64,000 nt of DNA from assembly GCF_016745255.1 (NCBI RefSeq), contig NZ_JADOEQ010000003.1:186001-250000 (forward strand), given 5' to 3'. How positions within the stretch are numbered: position 1 is the first letter of the stretch; every line of letters begins with the position of its first letter. The position numbers were made by a program, and so were the translations under genes. The notes under the pieces are model-generated. The model searched no databases and was not told the origin of the DNA. It worked only from the letters and a program-made list of their open reading frames with translations. The DNA comes from Enterococcus sp. BWR-S5 (GTDB lineage Bacteria; Bacillota; Bacilli; Lactobacillales; Enterococcaceae). Shown piece after piece: positions 11,001-20,200 of the stretch.

Positions 11001-14000
11001 CTCTTCTGCTTTAGGGATTGGTTGATAGGCTGTCTGCTGTTTTTGTTCTTGGACAATCTCACTTAGCTGTTCCACTGTCGGTGCACTGAACAGCATACGT
11101 AAAGGTAAGCGAACAGCCGTTGCCGCCTCCAGCTTGTTGATAACCTGAGTCGCACGAAGTGAATGACCACCTATTTCAAAGAAGTTGTCAGTGATGCTAA
11201 CCTCTTCGGTATTCAATACTTCCGCAAAGATATCCGCGATAATATGCTGAAGCTCGTTAACAGGTGCTACACGTACTTTCTCATCTGAATTTGTTTGAAT
11301 CTCAGGGAGCTCTCGTCGATTGACTTTTCCGGTTGCTGTTACCGGAATATGTTCAATCTGCATCATATATGGCGGTATCATGAACTCAGGCAGCTCTTCT
11401 CTCAAGATATCGCGCATGTGCTGCAAATCAATTGCTTGATCAGAAACAACATAGGCATGGATTGCTCGATCCCCATTACGATCATTTTTTACGATTACAG
11501 CCGCATTGCTGATAGCTTCTTGTTTGCGCAACACGCTTTCAATCTCACCTAGCTCCACACGAAATCCACGAATTTTGACCTGTTCATCAATTCGACCTAG
11601 GTATTCCAAATCACCATTCGGCAGCCAGCGAACCAAGTCTCCGGCATGATACAGTTGGCCTGAACCAAACGGATTGGGGACAAATTTTTCTGCTGTCAGC
11701 TCAGGCCGTTTCATATAACCACGACCAAGGTTTTCTCCGCTGATACAAAGCTCACCAGGTATTCCCACACCACAAAGTACATCTTCATTCATGACATAGA
11801 TTTGATTATTCGGCACCGGTTTTCCTAGTGGGATATAGCCGCTGTCCGTTACTTCATGGGTCACAATTAAAACCGTTGCTTCGGTTGGACCACACATATT
11901 GAAGATGCGTGCATCTGTATTCTCACGCATTTGTTCATACAACGTACCTGGAAATACTTCTCCTCCAAGGATAATTGTAGTGAGGTGACGCATATAGTCG
12001 CAATTGGCTTCGTCCATCATAAACATCTTCATTTTAGAAGGCGTTGTGACCAGCAAATTGGCCTGATGCTTTTCTATCAGCTGTGCCAGCAAATATTGGC
12101 TTTCCTGTTCCTCTTCATCTGCCAGTACGATTTTTATCTGATTCAAAAGCGGTAAAAAGCTTTCCTTAATAAAGATATCAAAGCAATACGTCGTCACAGA
12201 AACAAAGGTTGGGTTCGGATGACTAAGGAAAGAATCGCCAAAAGCCATTTTTCCGGTACAATAGTTTACGATATTGCGGTGCTCCAGCATAACCCCCTTC
12301 GGTTTACCTGTTGTTCCTGATGTATAGAGACAACAGAACAAATCTGTCGGCTTATTCACAGTTGGAAGATTGGAAATATCGACCGCATACTTCTCTTTGT
12401 TCGCTGCCACATCAATAATAGGCAACGCAGTTTCTAAAGGAAAGTCACGATGTGCAGTTAGAACGGCTTTCGCTTCACTGTCCTCCATCATGTACTGGAT
12501 GCGTTCCTCCGGAAATGTTGGATCAATCGGAACATAGGCGCCGCCAGCCTTGATAACACCCAACATCGCCACCAAAAGCTCTACGCTTCGAGCGGTAAAT
12601 AAGGCCACTCGGTCATCTGGTTGAATGCCTAGCTCTCGAAGCTCGACCGCCAACTGATTGGCACGCTGGTTTAGTTCGTGATAAGTAACCTGCTCATCTT
12701 TAAAAATCACAGCGACTTTTTCGGGCGTTTTCTCAACCTCTGATTCAAACAGCTCTACCATCGTTTTGCCTTTTTTCCAAGGTTTTTCTGTCTCATTAAA
12801 GGTATAAAGAACCTTTTGTTTTTCGGGTTCTGTCAAATAGCTCATGTGAGTAATTTCTTGTCCAGGTCGTAGTGCCGTTTCAATCAAAATCATTTTGAAG
12901 GTTTCAAGCAGCTGCTTCATTTCTTCACTGCCATACATCCTTGGATTATAAAGTGCTTCTAAGCTTAGAGAATGCGTGTCCGCAGAATGGTACACCTTCA
13001 TCGCTAATGGATAATTTGTTTGTTCCCGCATTGAATCGGGGACAACATCAATGTCTGTCATTGTTTCTTTGAATGAATCAGCATCAAAATAGTTTTCATA
13101 CATCAGCAATGTTTTAAACAAATCACTGCCTAGTTCACTTTGCTGCTGCACATCTGCTAAGGAGAAGTAATCGAAATTACTACTTGTTGTCGCTTGCTGC
13201 TGCATTGTTTGAAGCAGCTGCGCCGGTGTTTTCTGGTTTCGTGCATCCACTCTGACAGGAATTGTATTGATAAATAATCCAACCGCTTCTTCAATACCTT
13301 TTAACGGCGCATTTCTTCCGGAAACTATTTTTCCGAACACAACATCATCTGTCCAATTGTATTTTTGCAGTGTAATTCCCCAAGCAGTTTCCATGAGCGA
13401 ACTCATGGTGATCTGCATAGAGAGTGTCGCTTGATGAAGCTCCTGACAAATCTTTTCATCAAGCGTAATTTTTTCAGTTCGAACCTGCTGTGGATCAGTC
13501 GAATCTCCGGTGTACATCGGGCGGATTTCGGCAACCTCTGAATAGTCCGTCAAGGTTTCTTTCCAATAGTCCATACCTAGTGAGAGGTCCTGTTGTTTTT
13601 GCCAATCAACATACTCCTTGAAAGAAAAAATGGTTGTCTTTTCCTGTTCCGCCTCTGCTTTAAGGTCTTCAAACGATTTACCTGAAAGCAGTGCGTTGTA
13701 ATAGTGAATAAAATCTTTGAACAGGATTGAAAAACACCAGCCATCGAGAATAATATGATGCGCACTCCAAATCATCACTGTCTTTTTCTCACTCAATCGA
13801 ACAAAGCTCACTCGAAGCAATGAATCTCGTTCCAAATCGAAACCTCGTGCAACATCCTTTTCCTTAATTGTTTCCAAGCGTTGTTCCTGTGCTTTGGGCT
13901 CGTAAGCACGTAGGTCAATCACAGTTGTTTCCTGTTCTTTTTCATTTAAAACAATTTGTCTGGGCTTCGCCGTTTTTCTATAGAGAAAAATGGTTCGTAA

Positions 14001-14210
14001 GCTTTCGTACTTCCTGTTTAACAGCTGAATCCCGGCCGTTAACTGTTCTTCATCAATTGTCCCGTTCAATTGAAAGCTTTGCTGTAGAAAATACTCACTG
14101 GATGCTTCATCTAATAGCTTGTGATAAATCATTCCAGATTGCATCGCTGTTAAATCGTATATACCTGCAACGTTTTTGTTGATTGTCCGCTGCTTCATTT
14201 TTTGTACCAT
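2055..14210 (-). CDS. Nonribosomal peptide synthetase, three modules, second enzyme (C-A-T-C-A-T-E-C-A-T-Ct)
   Basis: 4051 residues. Approximate domain landmarks: C1 with HHIILDGW (153), A1 with TSGTTGKPKG (632), T1 GGHSL (1013); C2 with HHIIADA (1202), A2 (1668), T2 GGDSI (2050), epimerization domain with HHLVIDAVSW (2232) plus SHGRE and GLGYG; C3 with HHIILDGW (2690), A3 (3168), T3 GGDSI (3547); then a terminal C-like domain with SHLTFDG (3770). C1 and C3 have the MQSGM...HHxxxDGWC pattern of D-accepting condensation domains, fitting an E domain upstream of each. C2 has the L,L pattern (SSAQRR). All three A domains read nearly the same code, D-(I/V)-K-V-(I/V)-G-M-V-L-K, which I cannot assign to an amino acid. 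ATG 14210 is preferred (GAGAGGGG 7 nt upstream) over a GTG at 14237. The start begins 42 bp after the upstream synthetase. There is no C-terminal thioesterase. Confidence 0.93.
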   Translation of the reverse strand: MVQKMKQRTINKNVAGIYDLTAMQSGMIYHKLLDEASSEYFLQQSFQLNGTIDEEQLTAGIQLLNRKYESLRTIFLYRKTAKPRQIVLNEKEQETTVIDLRAYEPKAQEQRLETIKEKDVARGFDLERDSLLRVSFVRLSEKKTVMIWSAHHIILDGWCFSILFKDFIHYYNALLSGKSFEDLKAEAEQEKTTIFSFKEYVDWQKQQDLSLGMDYWKETLTDYSEVAEIRPMYTGDSTDPQQVRTEKITLDEKICQELHQATLSMQITMSSLMETAWGITLQKYNWTDDVVFGKIVSGRNAPLKGIEEAVGLFINTIPVRVDARNQKTPAQLLQTMQQQATTSSNFDYFSLADVQQQSELGSDLFKTLLMYENYFDADSFKETMTDIDVVPDSMREQTNYPLAMKVYHSADTHSLSLEALYNPRMYGSEEMKQLLETFKMILIETALRPGQEITHMSYLTEPEKQKVLYTFNETEKPWKKGKTMVELFESEVEKTPEKVAVIFKDEQVTYHELNQRANQLAVELRELGIQPDDRVALFTARSVELLVAMLGVIKAGGAYVPIDPTFPEERIQYMMEDSEAKAVLTAHRDFPLETALPIIDVAANKEKYAVDISNLPTVNKPTDLFCCLYTSGTTGKPKGVMLEHRNIVNYCTGKMAFGDSFLSHPNPTFVSVTTYCFDIFIKESFLPLLNQIKIVLADEEEQESQYLLAQLIEKHQANLLVTTPSKMKMFMMDEANCDYMRHLTTIILGGEVFPGTLYEQMRENTDARIFNMCGPTEATVLIVTHEVTDSGYIPLGKPVPNNQIYVMNEDVLCGVGIPGELCISGENLGRGYMKRPELTAEKFVPNPFGSGQLYHAGDLVRWLPNGDLEYLGRIDEQVKIRGFRVELGEIESVLRKQEAISNAAVIVKNDRNGDRAIHAYVVSDQAIDLQHMRDILREELPEFMIPPYMMQIEHIPVTATGKVNRRELPEIQTNSDEKVRVAPVNELQHIIADIFAEVLNTEEVSITDNFFEIGGHSLRATQVINKLEAATAVRLPLRMLFSAPTVEQLSEIVQEQKQQTAYQPIPKAEELDYYPMSSAQRRIYVMNELNDLGVAYNLPAAIRFEGALDILKMKTTFEKIVQRHEILRTSFHTIEGEAVQKIHEQADVTFTHETSHSLEELSHLFNLFVQPFDLSQAPLMRIKLLTFSENTHVLFFDIHHIIADAISISQLFEEFSSLYADSTLELPAQTASYKDYSQWFAAKDLQEQKKFWTEHFNDELPVLDLPLDHPRPLQPTYRGAMLKKILVPELKQGVMELAQKYGATEYMVLLSVCMLLLHKHSRQEDIIVGTSISGRTHKDTEKILGMFVNTLAMRGKPTPEKSFDTFLREIKDESLKAYEHQEYPFEEVVEDLSLARDFSRNPLFDVMFVLQNNEAANFNLQDITVEELTLNHPAAKFDLTFNLIEKNEGYELSVEYATDLFNEDSVHYMIAHYEQLLHEVVHQAQRPIRSLQAAPLGEQQLVLQEFNNTETPSEKGKTMVELFEAQAAQTPDKVAVVFKDQQVTYHELNQRANCLAWYLRSIGVKPDDRVALFTARSVELLVAMLGVIKAGGAYVPIDPSYPEERIHYMLEDSEAKAVLTAHRELPLDVDIPVIEVTAPHADKELPELGNLPTVNTPTDLFCCLYTSGTTGKPKGVMLEHRNIVNYCTGKMAFGDSFLSHPNPTFVSVTTYCFDIFIKESFLPLLNQIKIVLADEEEQESQQLLAQLVEKHQANLLVTTPSKMKMFMMDETNCTFMRHFTTIILGGEVFPGSLYEQMRRHTDARIFNMCGPTEATVLIVTHEVTDSSYIPLGKPVPNNQIYVVDQGELCGVGMPGELCIAGENLGRGYMKRPELTAEKFVPNPYGPGQLYHAGDLVRWLPNGDLEYLGRIDEQVKIRGLRVELGEIESVLRRQPDINNAAVIVKPDHTEEPAIHAYLVSQTALDLSALREVLRQELPDFMVPPYMMQLEEIPVTSTGKVDKRRLPQIEISTERDYVSPSNEIEHSLVSVFEEVLAVSPIGITDSFFELGGDSIKAIRAVSKMREKGYEVSVKDIMQLYTIQSIALRIGTAAVVTYEQGEVNGAAALTPVQKHFFNTGYKHPEHFNQSLMLKSAERLDKGFLKKAINQVVRQHDQLRGVYQERQQTILSTEESAQSEFQFVDWQQETSVEEKIIDGNNRIQSSMSLEKGPLVKAILYRLSDADHLFICVHHLVIDAVSWQIILEDLAVSYQQLVQGQAIALPEKTASFNQWAVTLEEYAQNRELKNEVHFWQGISDEINEAGTETEQTTEGNSTYKEASLALDQKVTDILLYQAGKAYGTEITELLLSGLSRAAAQLLGKEKISIQLESHGREKLQDFPAIDRTVGWFTSLYPFVLTDYPELTETIVQTKEAVRKIPNNGLGYGVIKYNSQYELPNIRTEVAFNYLGNNSQAANDFFQPSSYSTGTNIAENNKMEQPLTINCSIISKQLQAAIIYDADKYSEKAINDFCENFKKQLQELATHCFAQKEPVLTASDFSLNIPVEEFNQLQQQLPLEEAEAIYPLSPMQSGILYHRLKNNRSGEYFMQQILRLTVAADTELLLESFRLLQYKYPVLRTKILFKDLITPVQAVMRTMELETAVVDLTQSVELQEIDTIEADVERGFDFDKDSLVRLTIQRTESETLLIWSAHHIILDGWCFPILFKDFMENYQKLAEGMSSKAIAEKARAEETQLPDYQQYIQWQQAQDKEEALGYWQELLVDYSETAELVPMLGEREATDEQVADAHTQLTEEESRGLVELSVKNQLTMSSILETAWGLTLHQLNHTKDAVFGKVVSGRNAPLTDIEKAVGLFINTIPVRVTNEKDQSIIELLKGIQQQSIDSSSFDYLPLAEVQQQSSLGSELFKTLFIFENYYIDENVRKSVEQGTAFETKAVREQTNYPITVKAFMNEQLTIEILYDPTIYKSEEIQLLLKRMKQLVQVIINHPEQQLSQVNLLDEEEKQLVMVDFNNTEIPYAKGKTVVELFEAEVEKTPQKTALIFRGEEVSYQTLNQQANQLAVKLRQMGLQPDDRIALFTARSVELLVAMLGVIKAGGAYVPIDPSYPEDRIQYMLEDSQPKAVLTAHTTLPITTGIPVIDLYKNSELTQLPDVNLPTVNKPTDLFCCLYTSGTTGKPKGAMLEHRNIVNYCTGKMAFGDSMMSRPEPTFVSVTTYCFDVFIKESFLPLLNQMKIVLADEEQQENQALLAELMEESQANLMVTTPSKMKMFMMDEENCSYMRHLTTIVLGGEVFPGSLYEQMRRHTNARIFNMCGPTEATVLIVTHEVTDSSYIPLGKPVPNNQIYVMNEGRLCGVGMPGELCITGENLGRGYMNRPELTAEKFVPNPFGSGQLYHAGDLVRWLPNGVLEYMGRIDDQVKIRGQRVELGEIESVLRKQKQIQNAAVVVKPDHTGESAIHAYMVSQEELNLSQLREAVRAELPDYMVPPYMMQLTSIPVTATGKVDKRSLPQIELKTDRQYEAPVGDNEKMLAEMFEKVLGLAQVGRTDDFFELGGDSIKAISILSLLTKKQIKLSVRDIFQYRTVKELGSKITSSQQETVQVVSSNNDVEELNANTAKSIDEQLEHAQKEIEQYSNEILSAKAVGTVPLSASQKALHTMEVMGSFGRIQVARPWRKQEFLAIWNALLQEQEMLRTQINLEQQTMTRFDKKSVETIPFIDLSVYNQRNRADYLKKVEAQIECYSKPEYPLHKNLTHHLVVVKMDEQQYEVLLPVSHLTFDGFSSEVLNARFYELLAMEQPKPAEIACYESYTQLLAQGPTAASESELVEALGLSVFDQALTSYQTEKAATDYTSITYHHEMNDYDLAEDEGFMLAEHLYLTALKHTFPEIDIPLLMIQIGRSYGNEQFTEQIGSYIDLLPLTVKKDQNQTLTETSRKSLDYMSKYHVHLLSLMENPALQQSYPRAADIVQRIDLTDLPTQIVNFLMMFDQENSLFDERQLLASDEVVGNANSSKVANILHTKERIILTNLECKRGLEDELIEALNYELEQFVRSMKKK
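3640..5180 (-). repeat. Adenylation-thiolation repeat copy 3 in the second synthetase
   Basis: Third of three highly similar A-domain units (approximate limits). Over the core from KMAFGDS to VTHEV the proteins are nearly identical to copies 1 and 2, while the DNA differs at many third codon positions. Specificity position 236 is Val and position 299 Val here, against Ile in the other copies. Confidence 0.75.
8130..9660 (-). repeat. Adenylation-thiolation repeat copy 2 in the second synthetase
   Basis: Second of the three A-domain units (approximate limits). Core motifs YCFDIFIKESF, TTPSKMKMFMMDE, ILGGEVFP and FNMCGPTEATV are shared with copies 1 and 3. This copy precedes the intact epimerization domain. 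Confidence 0.75.
11240..12780 (-). repeat. Adenylation-thiolation repeat copy 1 in the second synthetase
   Basis: First of the three A-domain units (approximate limits). It has the same specificity residues as copy 2 but diverges from it at synonymous positions, so the copies were not recently homogenised. Its carrier domain is the GGHSL type, unlike GGDSI in the other two. Confidence 0.75.
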
Positions 14211-14252
14211 GAGCAATCCCCTCTCAAATCCAAACACAAATCCTTATTCCAT

Positions 14253-17200
14253 TTAGTCCAATAGTGTATTTAACAAGTCAATCTCATCAGCTTCCATATC
14301 GAACACGTCAAAATCTTCAACGGTTCTAAATGAATCCTCCTGCATCAAGCAGTAATCAACTAGCTGTACCAGTGCGTCTTCATAATTCTTTTGGAAGGCT
14401 CTAATCTGTTCCTCTGAAAACGCCTGTACGGCATAATCGACGGTCAACTGGACCTCTGTGCCATTCAACACAATGGATAGCTCCAAATCTGCATAACATG
14501 GCGTATACAACTTTCTTGAATCAACTGTTTTACTGAATAGCTTCTCTGTTTCAGTATCTAAAAATGCTTGTTCTGCATCTTTTAAACGGAATAGGACTGG
14601 ATTGGTCAACTCTAAAACTTTTTCCTTGTCTGCTTGCTTCTGTACTCTTCGATTGCCTTCTTTCGTCTGGAGAATGGTTTCTGTCAAGCTCGCACCACGT
14701 TGTAATTGAAGTGGTTGAAGCTCTGTAAACTGACCTACTGTTCGATTGAAGGCTTGTGCATCATGTGCTCTGCCATCTCTTTCAAGAATCACCTCGCATA
14801 CTGCCTGCTGCTGCCACTCCTCAAAGGCAGTAACAAGACCTGTTAATAATAACTCTTCTATTGTTGTTGAGAAGGCTTGATTTGCTGTTTCTAATTGGTT
14901 GATAGATAACGTTTCCTTTATGCTATACTGCAGCTGATTTCTGGAAGCCTTGATTTTTGGTAACTCCCCACCTGTACTAAGGATAGATAACTCCTTCTGC
15001 TGCAGCTGATTATTTTCAATCCATGTGTTGAATGGAAGTGTTTTTTCCGACAGCAGCACCTGTCCCTTTTCTGCTAAGCTGCGATACGCTGCAATTAAAT
15101 CCTCAAGTAGGATCTGTACAGATACCCTATCAGCAATTAGTGGTGAGATACCGATAACCAGATGACTTTCTTCTTGGAATTGCAGAAGATGTCCGTTTAA
15201 TAGATTTTCTTCCTGTTTGGACACTAGCTGCAGGTCTTTCTCTGCTTGTACTACCAGCTCTTGCCGCAGATTATCTTGATGTGTCGCTGTCGTTAATTGG
15301 AATGCCGCAGTGTCTTCATTTCGCAGCAGCTCTTGCTGATTGTTTTGATAAACAGCTCTCAGCATGTCATGATGATGAATTAATGCATCAAATGCTGTGG
15401 TTAACAGCTGTTCGTCAATGACTGTGTCAAAGTGTAAATGCAAGGTGTGATTTTCTATTGATGAATCATTCAGTAACTGCTTCTGAACCATGGTCAAAGC
15501 AACCACGCCACTTTGTTCTGCCTGAGCTGCAGCCATTCGATCATCACCGGTTGTCTGAACCTGCAGACTGATTTGTGCGATCGTTGAATATTGAAGGATA
15601 TCCTTAACTAAAATCTCATACCCGTTTTCTCTAATCTTCGCAGCGATTCGAATTGCCTTAATCGAATCTCCTCCAAGTGACAGGAAGTGTTGATTTGTTC
15701 CGATTTCTTCTAGCCCAAGTATCTCTTGGAACACTTGTACCAATTGCTTTTCTATCGCATTTGTCGGTTTAATCAGCTGTTCTGTACCTGTTGTAACGAT
15801 GCACGGTAAGGCCTTTTTATCCAATTTTCCATTTGGTGTCACTGGAATTTCATCAAGCTGCATAATTGCTGTTGGAATCATATACTCCGGTAGCTGTGTT
15901 GCAAGATATTTTTGTATTTCCAGACTATCAATGGCTGTTTCGCTGACGAAATATGCTGCCAGCTTCGGCTCTTGTTCTGAAGTATCTACAATGACCGCTG
16001 CATCTTGAATAAATTCTGCGGTTCTTAGAATACTCTCGATTTCACCTGGTTCGATTCGATATCCTCTAATTTTCACCTGTTCATCAACACGACCAAGATA
16101 TTCCAGCTGTCCATCAGGCGTCCAGCGTGCTAAGTCACCGGAACGATAGAGCTTGCCTTCTCCGAACGGATGATCAATGAAGGCTTTTGCAGTTAACTCA
16201 GGCTGGTTTAGATAGCCTCTAGCTAAGCTGATACCGCTGATGCATAATTCGCCAATAATGCCCACGCCGCAAAGCTGTCCTTCTTCTATAATGTGAACTT
16301 CCACATTTGTAATTGGTTGTCCAATCGGCAGCTGTTCAGGCAGTTCGATGTCACCTTCTTGTGCACGGTAAGACCAGCTCGTCGTATAAACAGTCGCTTC
16401 TGTTGGTCCATAAGCATTCAAGTAATGCTCAATCGTATTGCCGCTTTCTTTTGAAACGATTTTACGAGTGGCAACAGAACCACCGGTCATTACTGTACCC
16501 ACATTGTTGATTTGAATACTCGCTGCATATTGCGGCGGCAAAATAGCGAAACTGATGTGCTCGGATAAATAGTTTTCAATAAATGTTGGATTTTTTAAGT
16601 CCTCTGCATCAACTAGATGAAGAGCAGAACCGTTTAACAACGCAGTGAATATTTCCAATGCGGATGCATCGAACACATAATTAGAGAATTGCAGCATATG
16701 ATCGTCGCTAGTAAGACCCAAGGATTGATTAAAGTACTGTTTTACATTGAGTATGCCTTTGTGTTCAACTAATACCCCTTTTGGCTTACCTGTTGTTCCT
16801 GAGGTATAAATACAGTACAGTAAATCGTTGCTGTGGTTGATTCTTTCAGGATTTTCTGTACTGAAGGAACGGAAGGTCTCCAACTCAGCAGAAACAACAG
16901 GAATTCCATATAGCTGTTCCGGCAGTTCAAAGGTTGTAAGCAATGCTTTGGGCTGACTGTCGGTCAGCAAATATTCTCTTCGTTCTTCAGGTGCAGATGG
17001 ATCGATTGGTACATAAGCACCCCCTGCTTTGATAATTCCCAACATACAGACAAGCATTTCAACACTTCGTTCAGCGAGAACGGCAACTAAGTCATCTCTT
17101 CCAACGCCATTTGCTCTCAAATAATGAGCAACTTGATTGGCCCGCTGATTGAATTCCTTATAGGATATCTGCTGTGACTGGTAAACTAATGCCGGTTTCT

Positions 17201-20200
17201 CCGCCCAACGGTCTACCTGTTCTTCAAAGCTGGAAACAACTGTTTGTTCTAAATCAACAATTTCAGTACGATGATTAAACTGCTCTAAAACCAGTACTTT
17301 TTCCTGTTCGTCAATCAACACAAGGTCGCTAATTCTCTTTTCAGAATGAGTAAGAACATCCTCCAGTAAAACAAGAAAATGACCAAGCATGTAATGAATA
17401 CTTTCGGCTCGGAACAAGTCTTTAGCATATTCCACAATTAACTGATACTCTTCTGCTGTTTCAGTAAAACGGAAGGATAAATCAAATTTTGCAATCGTTC
17501 CTTCTGCCTCAATCTCAGTTCCTTGATTCCCTTCTAAAGAAATCTCCTCGTCTTGTTGGTTCTGATAAACAAACATAACATCAAACAATGGATTTCTAGA
17601 CATACTTCGTGGTAAATCCAATAGTTCGACAATTTTTTCAAATGGGAAGTCCTGATGCTCCAACATTTGCAGGTTCTGCTCCTTGATTTCTGCAAGGAAG
17701 TCAGTGAAATATTTCTGTTTCTCCGGTTTCCCTTTCAAAACCAGCGTATTAACAAACATACCAAGCATTGATTCAACATCTGCGTGGGTTCGACCTGAAA
17801 CAGAAGTTCCGACAACGATTTCTTCCTGTCGGCTGTATTTATGCAGTAAAATCTGGTAAACAGCCAGTAAAATCATGTATTCGGTTGTTCCGGTTTTATT
17901 CGCCAGCTCAGCGAGTTTTTCCTTCATTTCACCATCAATTCGAGCACTTACGGTTGCTCCGGCAAACGTCTGCTGCTGCGGACGTCGATAATCCAATGGC
18001 AGTTCAAGTACCGGAAGCGCATCGTCAGCTAATTCTTTTTTCCAGAAAGCTTCATGCTCGTCCATAGAACGTTTTCTCAGCCATTCGCTGTAATCCTTAT
18101 ATTGCAGCTCCTGATTGTTCAATGAGTGTCCATTGTATAGCGCTGCAAACTCTTTAAGAAGAAGCTGAACCGATAAACCATCCGCAATAATATGATGAAT
18201 ATCAAGTAAGAACAATGACCCTCCATCAGATGTAGTAATAATTCCTGCTCTGAATAGCGGTGCTGCTGATAAATCAAATGGTCGTACAAAGCTTTGCAGG
18301 ATATCTGTAAGCTCGTCTTTGTTCTTCATCTGGCCTGTTTCAATAACAAACGAAACCTGATCCGTCCTCACGATTTTTTGCATCACCATTCCATCAGCCG
18401 CCGTATAGAAAGAGGTTCTTAATGCTTCGTGGCGTTCAATCAGCTGTTCAAAGCATTGCGCGGCTTTCTTCAAGTTAATTACCTGATTAAAGGAAAGACC
18501 AACCGGAATATTATAGGCAATACCTGTTTCGTCAAACTCTTGAATGACATAGAGTCTTTTTTGTGTTGAAGAAGCAGGATAAGCCTCTTGATTCGCTGCT
18601 TTTTCAATACGTTCATAGGTACCTGACGCAGTCGCCTCAACCCTTTTCCCAATACCTTCAATCGTTGGATTTTCAAAAAAGTCCTTTAATGGAATTCTAG
18701 TAGACAATTCTGCTTCCAGTTTATTTAAGAGCTGCATTGCTTTTAATGAGTGTCCGCCATGATCGAAGAAGCTTGTTGAGATGCTGTTGATTTCGTGTCC
18801 CAACACCTCTGAAAATACTGAAGCTATCTTGCTCTCAAGTTCATTTCTTGGTGCCAGACCTTGCTCGACAGGCAATTCATCGATGCGTGGTAGAGCGTTT
18901 CGATCAATTTTTCCTGTTGGTGCAACCGGCAGTTCATCCAGCTGCAGAATCAATTCAGGCAGCATATATTCAGGCAGTGTCTTCCGCAGCTCTTCCTTCA
19001 ATTCTTTGATATTTATTGAGGTATCATTAGAAAGATACACGGCAATTTGTTGTTCAGGAGTTAGAATGGTAATTGCCTGACGAATCTTTGTTACTCGTAA
19101 AATTGTATTAGTAATCTCTTCCAGCTCTACTCTGAAGCCCCGTAACTTGATTTGGTTATCTACTCTTCCAAGAAAATCAATGGACCCATTCGCGCGCCAT
19201 TTTGCCAAGTCACCGGTACGATACAACCGTCCAAATGGCGAATCAACAAATACTTTTTCTGTAAGCTCCGGATTTTGCCAGTAGCCCTTGGCAAGTCCTG
19301 TTCCTCCGATGTACAGCTCCCCTTTCATACCAACACCGCAAAGAGTTCCATCATCCGATAAGATATAGGCAGTTGTTGTTGGAAAAGGTTTTCCGATTGG
19401 AACAACGGTATCCAGCTCTTCTTTTTGAATGAGGTGGAATTCAGAGAATGTCGTTCCTTCCGTTGGTCCATAAACATGGAGTAATTGAGTGTGTTGATTT
19501 TCTTCCAGCAACTGACGCACATGACGTTCAGACAGCTTTTCTCCCCCGAACAGAAGACAATCTAGGTGATTGAAAACATGCGGTTCCAGCTCAATGTGCT
19601 GATTAAATAGCGCAGTTGTCAGAAACAGTGTGTTGATTTTATAGTCTTCGATTGTCTGTTTTAATAATTGACTGTTCAAGAAGTTTTCTTTATCTGTAAG
19701 CACCAATGTTCCGCCTTTTAGCAGACTTCCCCAAATTTCAAAGGTAGCTGCATCAAAGCTCAGTGAACCCGCTTGTAGCATGATCGTATCGGGACTTAAG
19801 CCGACTGGTTCAGAATCTTCAAGAAGATGAAACACATTGCGGTGCTCAATCATGGTTCCTTTGGGCTTACCAGTCGTTCCGGAAGTATACATCAGATAAA
19901 GCAAGTCGTCTGCCTTATTAATGACTGAGAGATTATCGCTACTAGCTGATTCCTCCAGCAATGTATTCAAGGAGTAAAAAGGCAGAGAAAGTCTTGCTGT
20001 TTGATGAGTGAAACTATCTGTAGCCAGAACTGCCTTCGCTTGGCAGTTCTCAAGCATGTACGTCACTCGCTCCTCCGGATATTCCGAATCGATTGGTACA
20101 TAAGCTGCTCCTGCCTTGACGATTCCTAAAATGGCGATAATTGTTGCCGGTGCTCGTCTCGCCTCTACTGCAACAAAATCATTTGTACCGATACCAGCCT

